DNA of 64,000 nucleotides from Neisseria perflava (GCF_019334725.1 NZ_CP079818.1:2220669-2284668), one strand, 5' to 3'. Counted from the stretch's first letter, positions 17,611 to 26,828 are shown. Notes: generated by a model not told the origin, from the letters alone. A program made the numbers and translations.

Positions 17611-18778
17611 TACATCACTCTCCCCATGGCCAAGCTTTACCCAAGAAGAAGCCGATGCCGTTTCCAAAGTCCTGCTGTCCAATAAAGTCAACTACTGGAC
17701 AGGTACGGAATGTCGCGAATTTGAAAAAGAATTTGCAGCTTTTGTCAGCACGCAATACGCCGTCGCCCTTTCCAACGGTACGTTGGCTTTGGACGTAGCA
17801 CTCAAAGCAATGGGCATCGGCCAAGGCGATGATGTGATTGTCACTTCGCGCACTTTCTTGGCTTCCGCGTCCTGTATCGTGACCGCCGGCGCAAATCCGG
17901 TTTTCGCCGATGTCGATTTGAACAGCCAAAACATCAGCGCCGAAACCATCAAAGCCGCTTTGACGCCAAACACCAAAGCCATCATCGTGGTTCACCTTGC
18001 CGGTATGCCTGCCGAAATGGACGATATCATGGCTTTGGCCAAAGAACATAACTTGTGGGTTATCGAAGACTGCGCCCAAGCGCACGGTGCAAAATACAAA
18101 GGCAAATCCGTCGGCTCTATCGGCCACGTCGGCGCTTGGTCGTTCTGCCAAGACAAAATCATGACCACCGGCGGCGAAGGTGGCATGGTTACTACCAATG
18201 ACAAAGAGCTGTGGAGCAAAATGTGGTCGTACAAAGACCACGGCAAAAGCTACGATGCCGTGTACCACCGCGAACACGCACCCGGTTTCCGCTGGTTGCA
18301 CGAAAGCTTCGGCACCAACTGGCGCATGATGGAAATGCAGGCTGTCATCGGCCGCATCCAGCTCAAACGTATGCCCGAATGGACTGCACGCCGTCAAGCA
18401 CACGCCGCCAAACTGGCTGAAAGCTTGGGCAAGTTCGCCAGCATCCGTTTGGTTGAAGTAGCCGACTACATCGAACACGCACAATACAAGTTCTACGTTT
18501 TCGTCAAACCCGAACACCTGAAAGACGGCTGGACGCGCGACCGCATCGTCAACGAACTGAACGCGCGCAAAGTCCCATGCTATCAAGGCAGCTGCTCCGA
18601 AGTGTATTTGGAAAAAGCCTTCGACGACACACCTTGGCGTCCGAAAGAGCGTTTGAAAAACGCCGTCGAGTTGGGCGACACCAGCCTGATGTTCTTGGTG
18701 CACCCAACCCTGACCGATGAAGAAATTGCGTCCTGCAAAGAAAACATCGAAGCCGTATTGACTGAAGCCACGGCATAA
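17603..18778 (+). CDS. DegT/DnrJ/EryC1/StrS sugar aminotransferase
   Basis: 391 aa, PLP-dependent fold type I. Lys185 in CQDKIMTTGGEGG is the Schiff-base lysine; ALSNGTLALDVAL and EDCAQAHGAKY are family motifs. It transfers an amino group to a keto-sugar nucleotide, here most likely the 4-keto-6-deoxy product of the dehydratase downstream, giving a 4-amino-4,6-dideoxy sugar that the upstream formyltransferase could then modify. Cytoplasmic. Followed by an inverted DUS pair before the dehydratase gene. Confidence 0.88.
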   Translation: MLNTSLSPWPSFTQEEADAVSKVLLSNKVNYWTGTECREFEKEFAAFVSTQYAVALSNGTLALDVALKAMGIGQGDDVIVTSRTFLASASCIVTAGANPVFADVDLNSQNISAETIKAALTPNTKAIIVVHLAGMPAEMDDIMALAKEHNLWVIEDCAQAHGAKYKGKSVGSIGHVGAWSFCQDKIMTTGGEGGMVTTNDKELWSKMWSYKDHGKSYDAVYHREHAPGFRWLHESFGTNWRMMEMQAVIGRIQLKRMPEWTARRQAHAAKLAESLGKFASIRLVEVADYIEHAQYKFYVFVKPEHLKDGWTRDRIVNELNARKVPCYQGSCSEVYLEKAFDDTPWRPKERLKNAVELGDTSLMFLVHPTLTDEEIASCKENIEAVLTEATA

Positions 18779-18781
18779 TCA

Positions 18782-18817
18782 TTTTCAGACGGCCTGCAAC
18801 TTCAGGCCGTCTGAAAA
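18782..18817. repeat. Inverted DUS pair inside the polysaccharide operon
   Basis: Arms of 15 bp (18782-18796 and 18803-18817) with a 6-nt loop. An A run rather than a T run follows on the plus strand, so termination of plus transcripts would be partial at best. It may lower expression of the dehydratase and export genes downstream. Confidence 0.6.
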
Positions 18818-18886
18818 AATAAAACAGCCTGCTTCAAACAATCCGTACCAAGCCACATTACAACACTCAGACACAAGAAATATAAA

Positions 18887-20788
18887 ATGAACTTGGAAAC
18901 CCTGCTGGCTCTGCCGCGCAACCTTAAAAAAACCTTCTTCGTCATCCACGATATCTTGATGATATTCGTGGCGTTTTGGTTTGCCCAAAGCCTCAAAGTG
19001 CAATATTCCGACGAATGGTTGAGTATCGCCAACTGGCTGGCTTTCGGCAGCACCGCTGTGCTGACCATCATCCTTTTCATCCGTATCGGCCTCTATCGCG
19101 CCGTCACGCGCTTCGTCAGCATCCGCGTCCTGACCGCCGCCGCATTCGGCAGCATCATTTCAGCGGTCTTGTTCTGCCTGACCACCCTGATTTTTGAACA
19201 AAAACTGCACCTTGCCCTGCCCATCGTCTATTTCTTGGTCTTGGTGGTCGGCGTCACCAGCTCGCGCATGATCCTGCGCGCGATTCTGACCGACCATCAC
19301 CGCAAACAGATGACCCCCGTCATCATCTACGGCGCAGGCCAATCCGGCCGCCAGTTGTTGGAAGCCATCAAACAGGTTAACGAATATTCGGCCATTGCCT
19401 TTGTCGATGACAACCCAAAAATCCAACGTACCGTCATCTATGACCTGGCCGTCCACAACCCCAACGAAATCCCGATGCTGATCAGCCGTTACGGCGTCCG
19501 CAAAATTCTGCTGGCGATACCAAGTTCTACGCCGGAAGAACGCAAAGACATCATCCGCCGCCTCGAAGCATACAAATGTGAAGTCCTAACCATTCCGGGC
19601 ATGAAAGATTTGGTCGACGGGAAAATCAACGTCAGCTCATTGAAAAAAATCTCTGTGGTCGATTTGCTCGGCCGCGCCCCTGTGGCACCGCGCCCTGAAT
19701 TGATGAGTGCCGACATCAGCGACAAAGTCGTGATGGTAACCGGCGCAGGCGGTTCTATCGGCTCCGAACTTTGCCGTCAGATTCTCAACTGCCGTCCGAC
19801 CAAACTGCTGTTGTTTGAATTGTCCGAATTTGCCCTGTACAGCATAGACAAAGAATTGCGCGAAACCCAAGCCGCGCAAGGCAGCCAAGTCGAAGTCGTA
19901 CCGCTTTTGGGCTCGGTTCAAAACAAAGAACGCCTTAGCAGCATCATGAAGGCCTATCACGTCGACACCGTTTATCATGCCGCGGCCTACAAACACGTCC
20001 CTATGGTCGAGTTCAACACCATCGAAGGCATTCAAAACAACGTGTTCGGCACACTCTGCTGCGCGCAGGCCGCCGTAGATGCGGGCGTTTCCACCTTTGT
20101 TTTGATTTCCACCGACAAAGCCGTTCGTCCGACCAACACCATGGGCGCCAGCAAACGCATGGCCGAACTCTGCCTGCAAGCGCTTGCCGCCGAGCCGGAG
20201 CAAAAAACACGCTTCTGCATGGTGCGTTTCGGTAATGTATTGGGTTCGTCCGGCTCCGTTGTCCCTGTATTTGAAAAACAAATTGCCGAAGGCGGCCCGA
20301 TTACCCTGACCCACCAAGACATTACCCGCTACTTCATGACCATTCCCGAAGCGGCGCAATTGGTTATCCAAGCCGGCGCAATGGGTAAAGGCGGCGACGT
20401 ATTCGTCCTTGACATGGGTGAATCCGTCAAAATCATCGACCTTGCCCGTCAAATGATTGTCCTCAGCGGCCTCAAAGTGAAAGACGAGCAACACCCCCAC
20501 GGCGACATCGAAATCAAGATTACCGGCCTGCGCCCGGGCGAGAAACTTTATGAAGAACTGCTCATCGGCGACGAGGTACAAAAAACCACTCATCCCCGTA
20601 TTATGACCGCCAGTGAAGTAATGCTTCCATGGACGCAATTATCTGACATACTGTCGGAACTCGAAACTGCTTGTCTCCAAAGCGACCAAGACAGCCTGCG
20701 CCAGCTTTTGTTGCGCGCACCGACAGGCTTCGTACCTAAAGACGGTATCTGCGACTTGGTTTGGCAACAAAACAATAATGCCGTCTGA
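18887..20788 (+). CDS. Membrane UDP-GlcNAc 4,6-dehydratase (WbpM/PglD/CapD type)
   Basis: 633 aa. Four N-terminal transmembrane helices (about 20-125), a CoA-binding-like domain with GAGQSGRQLLEAI near 146, then an extended SDR domain with GAGGSIGSEL near 285 and the active-site stretch STDKAVRPTNTMGASKR near 407-423, where Met replaces the usual Tyr as in WbpM/FlaA1. It makes UDP-2-acetamido-2,6-dideoxy-4-keto-hexose from UDP-GlcNAc. It could serve this locus or general protein O-glycosylation (pglD); position in the operon favours the polymer. The stop TGA lies inside a DUS. Confidence 0.88.
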   Translation: MNLETLLALPRNLKKTFFVIHDILMIFVAFWFAQSLKVQYSDEWLSIANWLAFGSTAVLTIILFIRIGLYRAVTRFVSIRVLTAAAFGSIISAVLFCLTTLIFEQKLHLALPIVYFLVLVVGVTSSRMILRAILTDHHRKQMTPVIIYGAGQSGRQLLEAIKQVNEYSAIAFVDDNPKIQRTVIYDLAVHNPNEIPMLISRYGVRKILLAIPSSTPEERKDIIRRLEAYKCEVLTIPGMKDLVDGKINVSSLKKISVVDLLGRAPVAPRPELMSADISDKVVMVTGAGGSIGSELCRQILNCRPTKLLLFELSEFALYSIDKELRETQAAQGSQVEVVPLLGSVQNKERLSSIMKAYHVDTVYHAAAYKHVPMVEFNTIEGIQNNVFGTLCCAQAAVDAGVSTFVLISTDKAVRPTNTMGASKRMAELCLQALAAEPEQKTRFCMVRFGNVLGSSGSVVPVFEKQIAEGGPITLTHQDITRYFMTIPEAAQLVIQAGAMGKGGDVFVLDMGESVKIIDLARQMIVLSGLKVKDEQHPHGDIEIKITGLRPGEKLYEELLIGDEVQKTTHPRIMTASEVMLPWTQLSDILSELETACLQSDQDSLRQLLLRAPTGFVPKDGICDLVWQQNNNAV

Positions 20789-20831
20789 ACATTTTCAGAC
20801 GGCCCGGACACCATCCTGCAAGGACTACTAC

Positions 20832-21959
20832 ATGAAAAAAACGCTCTCCCTGCTTACTCTATTAGCGCTGACTGCCTGTAACAGCACGACAGTCATTCCC
20901 GGTTCAACCATCAAAACCAGAACCAAAACCATTGTTTACACCGATACCGACACCGCAGCCGATACCAACCTCGACAGCCGCGTTGCCGTTTACCCTATCA
21001 CGCCCAACCTGATTGAAAAAATGCGCAAGTCGCCTGTACTTTCCCAAAACAACCAAGGTTTGGAGCAAAGCAAAAGCGCTTACCGCTACCGCATCGGCAG
21101 CGGCGACGTCCTCAATATCATGGTTTGGGCACACTCCGACCTCAACTCCCCTATCCAGCAAAGCAACCCGCAAACCAACCAAGTCAGCCGCGGTGCCTGG
21201 GTAGATGAGGGCGGTTACATCACTTACCCGTTGGCAGGCAAAATTCAAGCCAAAGGCAAAACTTTGGACGAATTGCAAAACACCCTGACCAACCTTCTGA
21301 AACGCTACATCAAAAACCCTCAAGTAGCCATCAACGTTACCGAATTCCGTTCGCAACGTATTTCAGTATCCGGGGCCATCAACCAAGCAGGTCAGCTGCC
21401 GATTACCAATATCCCGATGACCATTTTGGATGCCATCAACCAAGTAGGCGGTGTTACCCAAAGTGCCGACACCCAACACATCAAATGGACGCACAACGGC
21501 GTCGACCGCACCCTCTCCCTGCAAGACATGCTGCAATACGGCGATATGTCGCAAAACCATCTTCTCAGCCATGGCGACATCGTTTACGTTCCTAACAGCA
21601 GCAACAACAAAATCTACATCATGGGTGAAGTCGGCAAACAAGCCACCCTGCCGATCGGCAATCACGGCCTCAACCTGACCCAAGCGCTCGGCGAAGTCGG
21701 CGGCATGAACCAAAACTATGCTGATGCAACCGGCGTATTCGTGATCCGCCGCGCACCAGAAGATGCGGCCAAACCTATCCACATCTACCAGCTCAACCTG
21801 AAAGATGCGACTTCTTACGCGCTGGGCAGCGAATTCAAACTGCGTTCGGAAGATACCGTTTACGTTACCGCCGCCCCGGTTACCCGTTGGAACCGCGTAA
21901 TGTCACAAATTACCAACTCCATCAGCAACGTCAACACCCTCGACAATACGTTTAAATAA
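20832..21959 (+). CDS. wza: Outer-membrane polysaccharide export lipoprotein (Wza-like)
   Basis: 375 aa from ATG 20832; an earlier in-frame ATG at 20778 lies in the previous gene and a DUS. Lipoprotein signal with lipobox LTAC (Cys16), then a polysaccharide-export domain (about 95-180, YRIGSGDVLNIMVW) and SLBB domains (ISVSGAINQAGQLP; IYIMGEVGKQATLPI). A C-terminal amphipathic helix would form the outer-membrane pore. Wza octamers carry capsule or EPS across the periplasm and outer membrane together with Wzc. Confidence 0.9.
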   Translation: MKKTLSLLTLLALTACNSTTVIPGSTIKTRTKTIVYTDTDTAADTNLDSRVAVYPITPNLIEKMRKSPVLSQNNQGLEQSKSAYRYRIGSGDVLNIMVWAHSDLNSPIQQSNPQTNQVSRGAWVDEGGYITYPLAGKIQAKGKTLDELQNTLTNLLKRYIKNPQVAINVTEFRSQRISVSGAINQAGQLPITNIPMTILDAINQVGGVTQSADTQHIKWTHNGVDRTLSLQDMLQYGDMSQNHLLSHGDIVYVPNSSNNKIYIMGEVGKQATLPIGNHGLNLTQALGEVGGMNQNYADATGVFVIRRAPEDAAKPIHIYQLNLKDATSYALGSEFKLRSEDTVYVTAAPVTRWNRVMSQITNSISNVNTLDNTFK

Positions 21960-22130
21960 ACAGTGGTTCCTGCTGTCAGACCCTCGTTTGACAGCAGGAT
22001 ACAAAATTACGCACAATCCAAACCAATTACATAAACGGCATACAAAAGCCGTACACACCACACAAACGGAAAAGCAGTATCTTATAGTCTGACTCACGCT
22101 TTTTTCAGACCATAAACCGAAAACAATATC

Positions 22131-22580
22131 ATGTACCACAACATACTCATCGTCTGCCTAGGCAACATCTGCCGCTCCCCTACAGCAGAGCGGATCATGC
22201 AGAAAAAACTACCCGGCCATCAAATCAGCAGCGCCGGCATAAAAGCACTGGCAGGGAAGGATGCCGATTTCCAAGCTATTAAAACCGCACTCAAACACGG
22301 CGTTATCGTTGCAGGCCATACGGCACGCCAGCTGACCGCCCAAATGTGCGAGCAGGCCGATTTGATTCTTGTGATGGAGCCCAGTCAAATCGATATGGTT
22401 GCCGACATCCATTCGCCGGCACGCAGCAAAACCATGCTGTTTGCCCAATGGTTACCTAAAAAAACCGTACCTGACCCATACAAACAAAGCAGCGAAATGT
22501 TTGAAGCCGTTTTTGAACAGCTCAATGCTGCCGCAGACACTTGGAAAACCAAACTAAACGGAAAAACTCAACCGGTATAA
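22131..22580 (+). CDS. wzb: Low-molecular-weight protein tyrosine phosphatase (Wzb-like)
   Basis: 149 aa. P-loop CLGNICRS with nucleophile Cys9 and Arg15; the general-acid Asp is in VPDPYK at about residue 115. It dephosphorylates the tyrosine-rich tail of the cognate kinase Wzc encoded 26 bp downstream, and so controls polymer export and length. It starts 171 bp after wza; the gap is A+T and C rich with a small inverted repeat (TGCTGTCAGACC/GTTTGACAGCAG) just after the wza stop that could be a weak terminator. Confidence 0.92.
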   Translation: MYHNILIVCLGNICRSPTAERIMQKKLPGHQISSAGIKALAGKDADFQAIKTALKHGVIVAGHTARQLTAQMCEQADLILVMEPSQIDMVADIHSPARSKTMLFAQWLPKKTVPDPYKQSSEMFEAVFEQLNAAADTWKTKLNGKTQPV

Positions 22581-22606
22581 AACCGGCATAAACAAGAAAG
22601 CAAGCA

Positions 22607-24766
22607 ATGAAAAAAACGACCTACATACCTTACAGCGCAGACAATGACGAAATCGACTTCGGTCAACAGCTGCGCGTAATTTGGACAAATAAATACAAAA
22701 TCCTCGCTGCCCTGCTTGCAGGCGGCATTCTTGGCGCAGCCTTCAGCCTGGCATCCACTCCGCAATACCGTGCCGACGCCATGCTGGAAATTGAAACGCG
22801 ACAAAACCAAATCCTGACCGAAATCAACAGCATCTTCAACAATCAAACCACGCCGTCTGAAGCAGAAGTCGAGCTGGTTCAATCACGCTTGGTGCTGGGT
22901 AAAACCGTCGATGACCTTCAGCTTGACCAAGAAGTCAAAGCCAAATACACACCCGTTATCGGCAGCCTGATGCACAACATCAGCGGCGACCCCGATCCTA
23001 AATTGACCGTCGGCAGCTTTACCGTACAAGACGAATGGTTCAACAAAACCTTCACGCTGACCGCCAAAAGCAACAAGGCCTATACCCTTACCCTTCCTGA
23101 CAAACGCGTCGTCGAAGGCAAGGTCGGCGTGCCTCTGAAAATCAACAATCACACCACCCTCAAAATCGATCAAATACTGGCCAATCCGGGTCAAGAATTT
23201 ACGTTGACCAAGTTCTCCCGCATCAGCGCCATCGAAAACATCCAAAACAAACTGGCTGTTATCAGCAAAGGTAAAACTAGCCCCATCATCAACCTTGCCT
23301 TTACCGGCACCGACCCTAAACGTACCAGCGTCATCCTCAACAGCATTGCCGACAACTACGTTGCGCAAAACCGTGAACGCGATGTCCAAGTTGCATCCAG
23401 CGGTTTGGCCTTCATCAGCGAAGAATTGCCACGCTTGAAAGAAACCTTGCAAGACGCTGAAAACAAACTCAATGCCTACCGCCAACAATCAGGCTCTCTC
23501 GACATTCCACTCGAGTCCAAAGGCGCATTGGAAAGCCTGACCAGCATCGAAACCCAAATTACCCTGCTCAAAACCGAAGAAGCAGGCTTAGCCGAGCTGT
23601 ACACGCCGGAACACCCTTCCTATAAAGCCGTATTGGACAAACTTGCCGTTCTCGAGCGCGCTAAAAACAAAATCAATCAACAAATCGCCGAGTTGCCGAA
23701 TACCCAACAAGAAGTTATCCGCCTGACCCGCGACGTAGAAACCAACCAGGCTACCTACGTCCAACTGTTGAGCAAACAACAAGAACTCAACATCATGAAA
23801 GCCAGCGCGCAAGGTAATGTCCGCATCGTCGATTATGCCTATGTCCCTGAAAACCCCGTTGCACCGCGTAAAGCCGTAATCACGTTCCTGAGCGCACTTG
23901 CCGCAGGCTCATTGACCGCTTTGTGGCTGATGATTCGCAACCGCATGAAAAACGGCATTACTTCATCTGCAGAAATCGAAAACCTCAATTTGGAAGTCGT
24001 CGCTCTTGTTCCGCACTCCAAAACCCAGCAAAAACGCGACTTCTTCAAAAGCAAATTCAAGAAAACCGGCGGCCGTTCCAACTATCTGCTGGCCAGTGAA
24101 GACCGCGCCGATACTGCCGTCGAAGCCATCCGCGCCCTGCGCACCAATATCTACTTCTCCATGCTGGACGCGCCTAACAACATCCTCATGATTACCGGTG
24201 CCGCGCCTGAAGCAGGTAAATCCTTTATCTCCGCCAACCTCGCCACCGTAATGGCGCAGTCAGGCAAACGCGTTCTGCTTATCGATACCGATATGCGCAA
24301 AGGCTACCTCGACCGACTCTTCGGCCTTACCCCCGAGTTCGGCTTGTCTGACATCCTCAACGGCAAAGCGGCTCCGGCCAAAGCCGTACAAGAGACCGGC
24401 ATTGAAAACCTCCACCTCATCAGCAGCGGCAGCTATCCTAGCAATCCATCCGAGCTTTTGATGGACAAACGTTTCAACGAGTTGCTCGCCCACGCGCGCC
24501 AACGCTACGATTACGTCATCTTGGACACGCCGCCTGTATTGGCCGTGACCGACGCCGTCATCATCGGCCAACATGCAGGCACCGTCCTGATGATAAGCCG
24601 TTATGCACACACGCGTGCACGAGAGCTTGAGGCCAGCGTTGAACGCCTCAAACAAAACCGTATCAACATCAAAGGTGTCGTCCTCAACGGCATGAAGCGC
24701 GAAGCCAACAACAGCTACGACTACTACGCCTACGATGCCTACCATTCCGGTAACAATAAATCATAA
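22607..24766 (+). CDS. wzc: Tyrosine-protein kinase / chain-length regulator (Wzc-like)
   Basis: 719 aa, inner membrane. N-terminal Wzz domain between two transmembrane helices (about 31-50 and 425-442), with long periplasmic coiled coils; GNVRIVDYAYVPENPVAPRK precedes TM2. The cytoplasmic BY-kinase domain has Walker A GAAPEAGKSF near 530, Walker A' VLLIDTDMRK and Walker B YVILDTPP. The C-terminal tail carries a tyrosine cluster (YDYYAYDAY) for autophosphorylation. It works with Wza and Wzb in polymer length control and export. It closes the operon and is followed by a DUS terminator. Confidence 0.93.
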   Translation: MKKTTYIPYSADNDEIDFGQQLRVIWTNKYKILAALLAGGILGAAFSLASTPQYRADAMLEIETRQNQILTEINSIFNNQTTPSEAEVELVQSRLVLGKTVDDLQLDQEVKAKYTPVIGSLMHNISGDPDPKLTVGSFTVQDEWFNKTFTLTAKSNKAYTLTLPDKRVVEGKVGVPLKINNHTTLKIDQILANPGQEFTLTKFSRISAIENIQNKLAVISKGKTSPIINLAFTGTDPKRTSVILNSIADNYVAQNRERDVQVASSGLAFISEELPRLKETLQDAENKLNAYRQQSGSLDIPLESKGALESLTSIETQITLLKTEEAGLAELYTPEHPSYKAVLDKLAVLERAKNKINQQIAELPNTQQEVIRLTRDVETNQATYVQLLSKQQELNIMKASAQGNVRIVDYAYVPENPVAPRKAVITFLSALAAGSLTALWLMIRNRMKNGITSSAEIENLNLEVVALVPHSKTQQKRDFFKSKFKKTGGRSNYLLASEDRADTAVEAIRALRTNIYFSMLDAPNNILMITGAAPEAGKSFISANLATVMAQSGKRVLLIDTDMRKGYLDRLFGLTPEFGLSDILNGKAAPAKAVQETGIENLHLISSGSYPSNPSELLMDKRFNELLAHARQRYDYVILDTPPVLAVTDAVIIGQHAGTVLMISRYAHTRARELEASVERLKQNRINIKGVVLNGMKREANNSYDYYAYDAYHSGNNKS

Positions 24767-24774
24767 ACCGAAGC

Positions 24775-24812
24775 AGGCCGTCTGAACTTTCAGACGGCCT
24801 AAGGCTTTTTAA
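24775..24812 (+). terminator. DUS terminator at the end of the polysaccharide operon
   Basis: AGGCCGTCTGAA and its complement separated by CT (24775-24800), followed by AAGGCTTTTT. Marks the 3' end of the operon that starts near 7921. Confidence 0.75.
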
Positions 24813-24901
24813 ACGGCACAAAAAATTTTTCACAAACGCCGCCCTTGCACCCCAAAGCCGTTTGTTTTAAAGTAAGCCCCGTTCCCATATGGAAGAGAAA
24901 C

Positions 24902-25891
24902 ATGAAAATTACCGTCATCGGCGCAGGTTCGTGGGGTACAGCTCTCGCGTTGCACTTTGCGCACCACAACAATGAAGTTGCCCTTTGGACACGCAATCCC
25001 GACCAAATCCGCACCCTGCAAGCAGATCGCGAAAACAAACGCGGCCTGCCCGGCTTCCCTTTCCCTGAGTCCCTAACCGTTCACGCCGATTTGGGAGAAG
25101 CGCTGAAAGACAGCCAACTTGCCCTGATCGTCACCTCCGTAGCCGGACTCAGAAGCAGCGCCGAGCTGCTCAAACAGCATAACGCCGCCGATATTCCCGT
25201 TCTCGCCGCCTGCAAAGGTTTTGAACAAGATACCGGCCTTTTGACTTTCCAAGTACTGAAAGAAGTCCTGCCTAACAATAAAAAAATCGGCGTTCTCTCA
25301 GGACCGAGCTTTGCCCAAGAACTTGCAGCACAACTACCTTGCGCCGTCGTGCTTGCTTCCGAAAACAAAGACTGGGTGGAAGAAACCACTGCCCAACTGA
25401 ACACCAACGTAATGCGCCTGTACGGCAGCACCGACGTCATCGGCGTCGCTGTGGGCGGTGCCGTTAAAAACGTCATGGCAATTGCCACCGGCCTTTCAGA
25501 CGGCCTCGAATACGGCCTCAATGCACGCGCAGCCTTAGTAACACGCGGCCTTGCCGAAATCACCCGCCTTGCCATCGCCATGGGCGCACAACCTAAAACC
25601 ATGATGGGCTTGGCAGGCATCGGCGACCTTATCCTAACCTGTACCGGCGCACTCTCGCGCAACCGCCGCGTCGGCCTCGGCCTCGCAGAAGGCAAAGAGT
25701 TGCATCAAGTGCTTGTTGAAATCGGCCACGTTTCCGAAGGCGTCAGCACCATTGAAGAAGTCTTCAACACCGCTGCCAAATACCAAATCGATATGCCCAT
25801 CACTCAAACCCTGCTGCAACTCATCCGCAAAGAAATGACCCCGCAGCAAGTCGTTGAACGACTGATGGAACGAAGCGCGCGCTTCGAATAA
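24902..25891 (+). CDS. gpsA: Glycerol-3-phosphate dehydrogenase [NAD(P)+]
   Basis: 329 aa from ATG 24902 (MKITVIGAGSWGTALALHF). An upstream in-frame ATG at 24845 is rejected because the Rossmann motif must sit at the N-terminus and GGAAGAGA precedes 24902. GAGSWG at 7-12, CKGFE, SGPSFA and GGAVKNVMAIA are GpsA motifs. It reduces dihydroxyacetone phosphate to sn-glycerol-3-phosphate for phospholipid synthesis in the cytoplasm. Confidence 0.95.
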   Translation: MKITVIGAGSWGTALALHFAHHNNEVALWTRNPDQIRTLQADRENKRGLPGFPFPESLTVHADLGEALKDSQLALIVTSVAGLRSSAELLKQHNAADIPVLAACKGFEQDTGLLTFQVLKEVLPNNKKIGVLSGPSFAQELAAQLPCAVVLASENKDWVEETTAQLNTNVMRLYGSTDVIGVAVGGAVKNVMAIATGLSDGLEYGLNARAALVTRGLAEITRLAIAMGAQPKTMMGLAGIGDLILTCTGALSRNRRVGLGLAEGKELHQVLVEIGHVSEGVSTIEEVFNTAAKYQIDMPITQTLLQLIRKEMTPQQVVERLMERSARFE

Positions 25892-25965
25892 ACGGTCGCG
25901 CCGTCTGCCATTCAGACGGCCTGACGCACAATATGGCGGCCATCAGGCCGTCTGAAGGGAAACAC

Positions 25966-26289
25966 ATGAACCAATCACTGAACAATCTGGAAATCAACGT
26001 TTACCAACTTGTCCAAAAATTTGAAACGCTGGTTTCAGAAAACCGCCGTCTCAACGAAGAAATCGACAGACTCAAACTCGAGCAAGAGCAACAAAAACAC
26101 CAACACGACGCTGCCATTGACGAACTTAGTGAAGCCTTGCTGGTTCAAGTCGGCAAACTCAAAGAAGACCTGCAAAGCAAAATTGACAACCTGACTGCCG
26201 AAAAAGAAAACTACCGCAACGCGCTGGCCCAAAGTGCAGACCAAATCCGCAGCCTCATTGCCCGATTGCCCCAAGAAACACAACAATAA
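25966..26289 (+). CDS. Small coiled-coil protein (ZapB-like, TIGR02449 type)
   Basis: 107 aa, almost entirely a coiled coil (heptads through about residues 8-95), beginning MNQSLNNLEINVYQLVQKFE. It lies 11 bp before zapA, the usual position of the ZapB-like/TIGR02449 gene in beta-proteobacteria. It probably acts with ZapA on the FtsZ ring. ATG 25966 is chosen because the earlier in-frame ATG lies before a DUS. A DUS pair (about 25908-25956) separates it from gpsA. Confidence 0.75.
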   Translation: MNQSLNNLEINVYQLVQKFETLVSENRRLNEEIDRLKLEQEQQKHQHDAAIDELSEALLVQVGKLKEDLQSKIDNLTAEKENYRNALAQSADQIRSLIARLPQETQQ

Positions 26290-26300
26290 AAGGATGCCTC

Positions 26301-26597
26301 GTGAGTATCGAACAAGTCAATCTCGACATCATGAATGTCAACTTCACCATCAACACGCCGAGTGAAGAAAAAGCCACCCTCCTGCAAGCCGTTGAAATGC
26401 TAAACAAAAAAAGCGATGCGATTAAAGAAAGCGGCCGCATCGTCGGCACGGACAAAATCGTCGTCATGGCAGCCCTCAACGTTGTACACGACCTCTTGAA
26501 AGCCACCCTCAACGACGATTTGGCAATCGGTGAATTTGAGCGTAGAATAACCGACATGAACAACGCGTGCCAAAAAGCACTGGCGCGCTTGGAGTAA
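26301..26597 (+). CDS. zapA: Cell division protein ZapA
   Basis: 98 aa from a GTG start (AGGATGCCTC just upstream). N-terminal beta-rich head (VNLDIMNVNFTINTPSEEKATLLQA, cut here for length) and a C-terminal coiled coil, the ZapA layout; the length is typical. ZapA binds FtsZ and cross-links protofilaments at mid-cell. Directly followed by 6S RNA, as in many proteobacteria. Confidence 0.88.
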   Translation: MSIEQVNLDIMNVNFTINTPSEEKATLLQAVEMLNKKSDAIKESGRIVGTDKIVVMAALNVVHDLLKATLNDDLAIGEFERRITDMNNACQKALARLE

Positions 26598-26613
26598 AAC
26601 TGATTTTCCCCTT

Positions 26614-26795
26614 TTCCCTGCGGTGTTCGCGAAGGCATACATTCCTTTGAACCAATACGTTCGCTTTAGGTTGCCGGGAGCTGTAGTGGGCGCGAGCGTC
26701 CGTTTATCGGACGCACCCGAAACTACCCGAGGTGACCGCCTTGTCAGCAAGGTTCAAGCGGATTCAGCCTAAACGGCACTCGTGGGGATTCCCTA
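26614..26795 (+). ncRNA. ssrS: 6S RNA
   Basis: Directly downstream of zapA, where ssrS sits in E. coli and many relatives. The 5' part (CCCTGCGGTGTTCGCG) and the 3' part (GGTTCAAGCGGATTCAGCCT, then CACTCGTGGGGATTCCC) match the conserved ends of proteobacterial 6S RNA and can pair into the closing stem, with a large central bulge between. Length is about 180 nt. 6S RNA imitates an open promoter and binds sigma-70 RNA polymerase in stationary phase. Ends are estimated to within about 10 nt. Confidence 0.85.
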
Positions 26796-26800
26796 AAAAA

Positions 26801-26828
26801 GCCATACCGACAGGTGTGGCTTTTCCCT
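26801..26828 (+). terminator. Terminator of 6S RNA
   Basis: GCCATACC / GGTGTGGC stem (with one G-T pair), 5-nt loop, then TTTTCCCTTT. Confidence 0.75.

Noticed and set aside
17615..18703. 362-codon minus-strand frame opposite the aminotransferase
   Set aside because: Shadow of a strongly supported PLP enzyme with intact active-site lysine.
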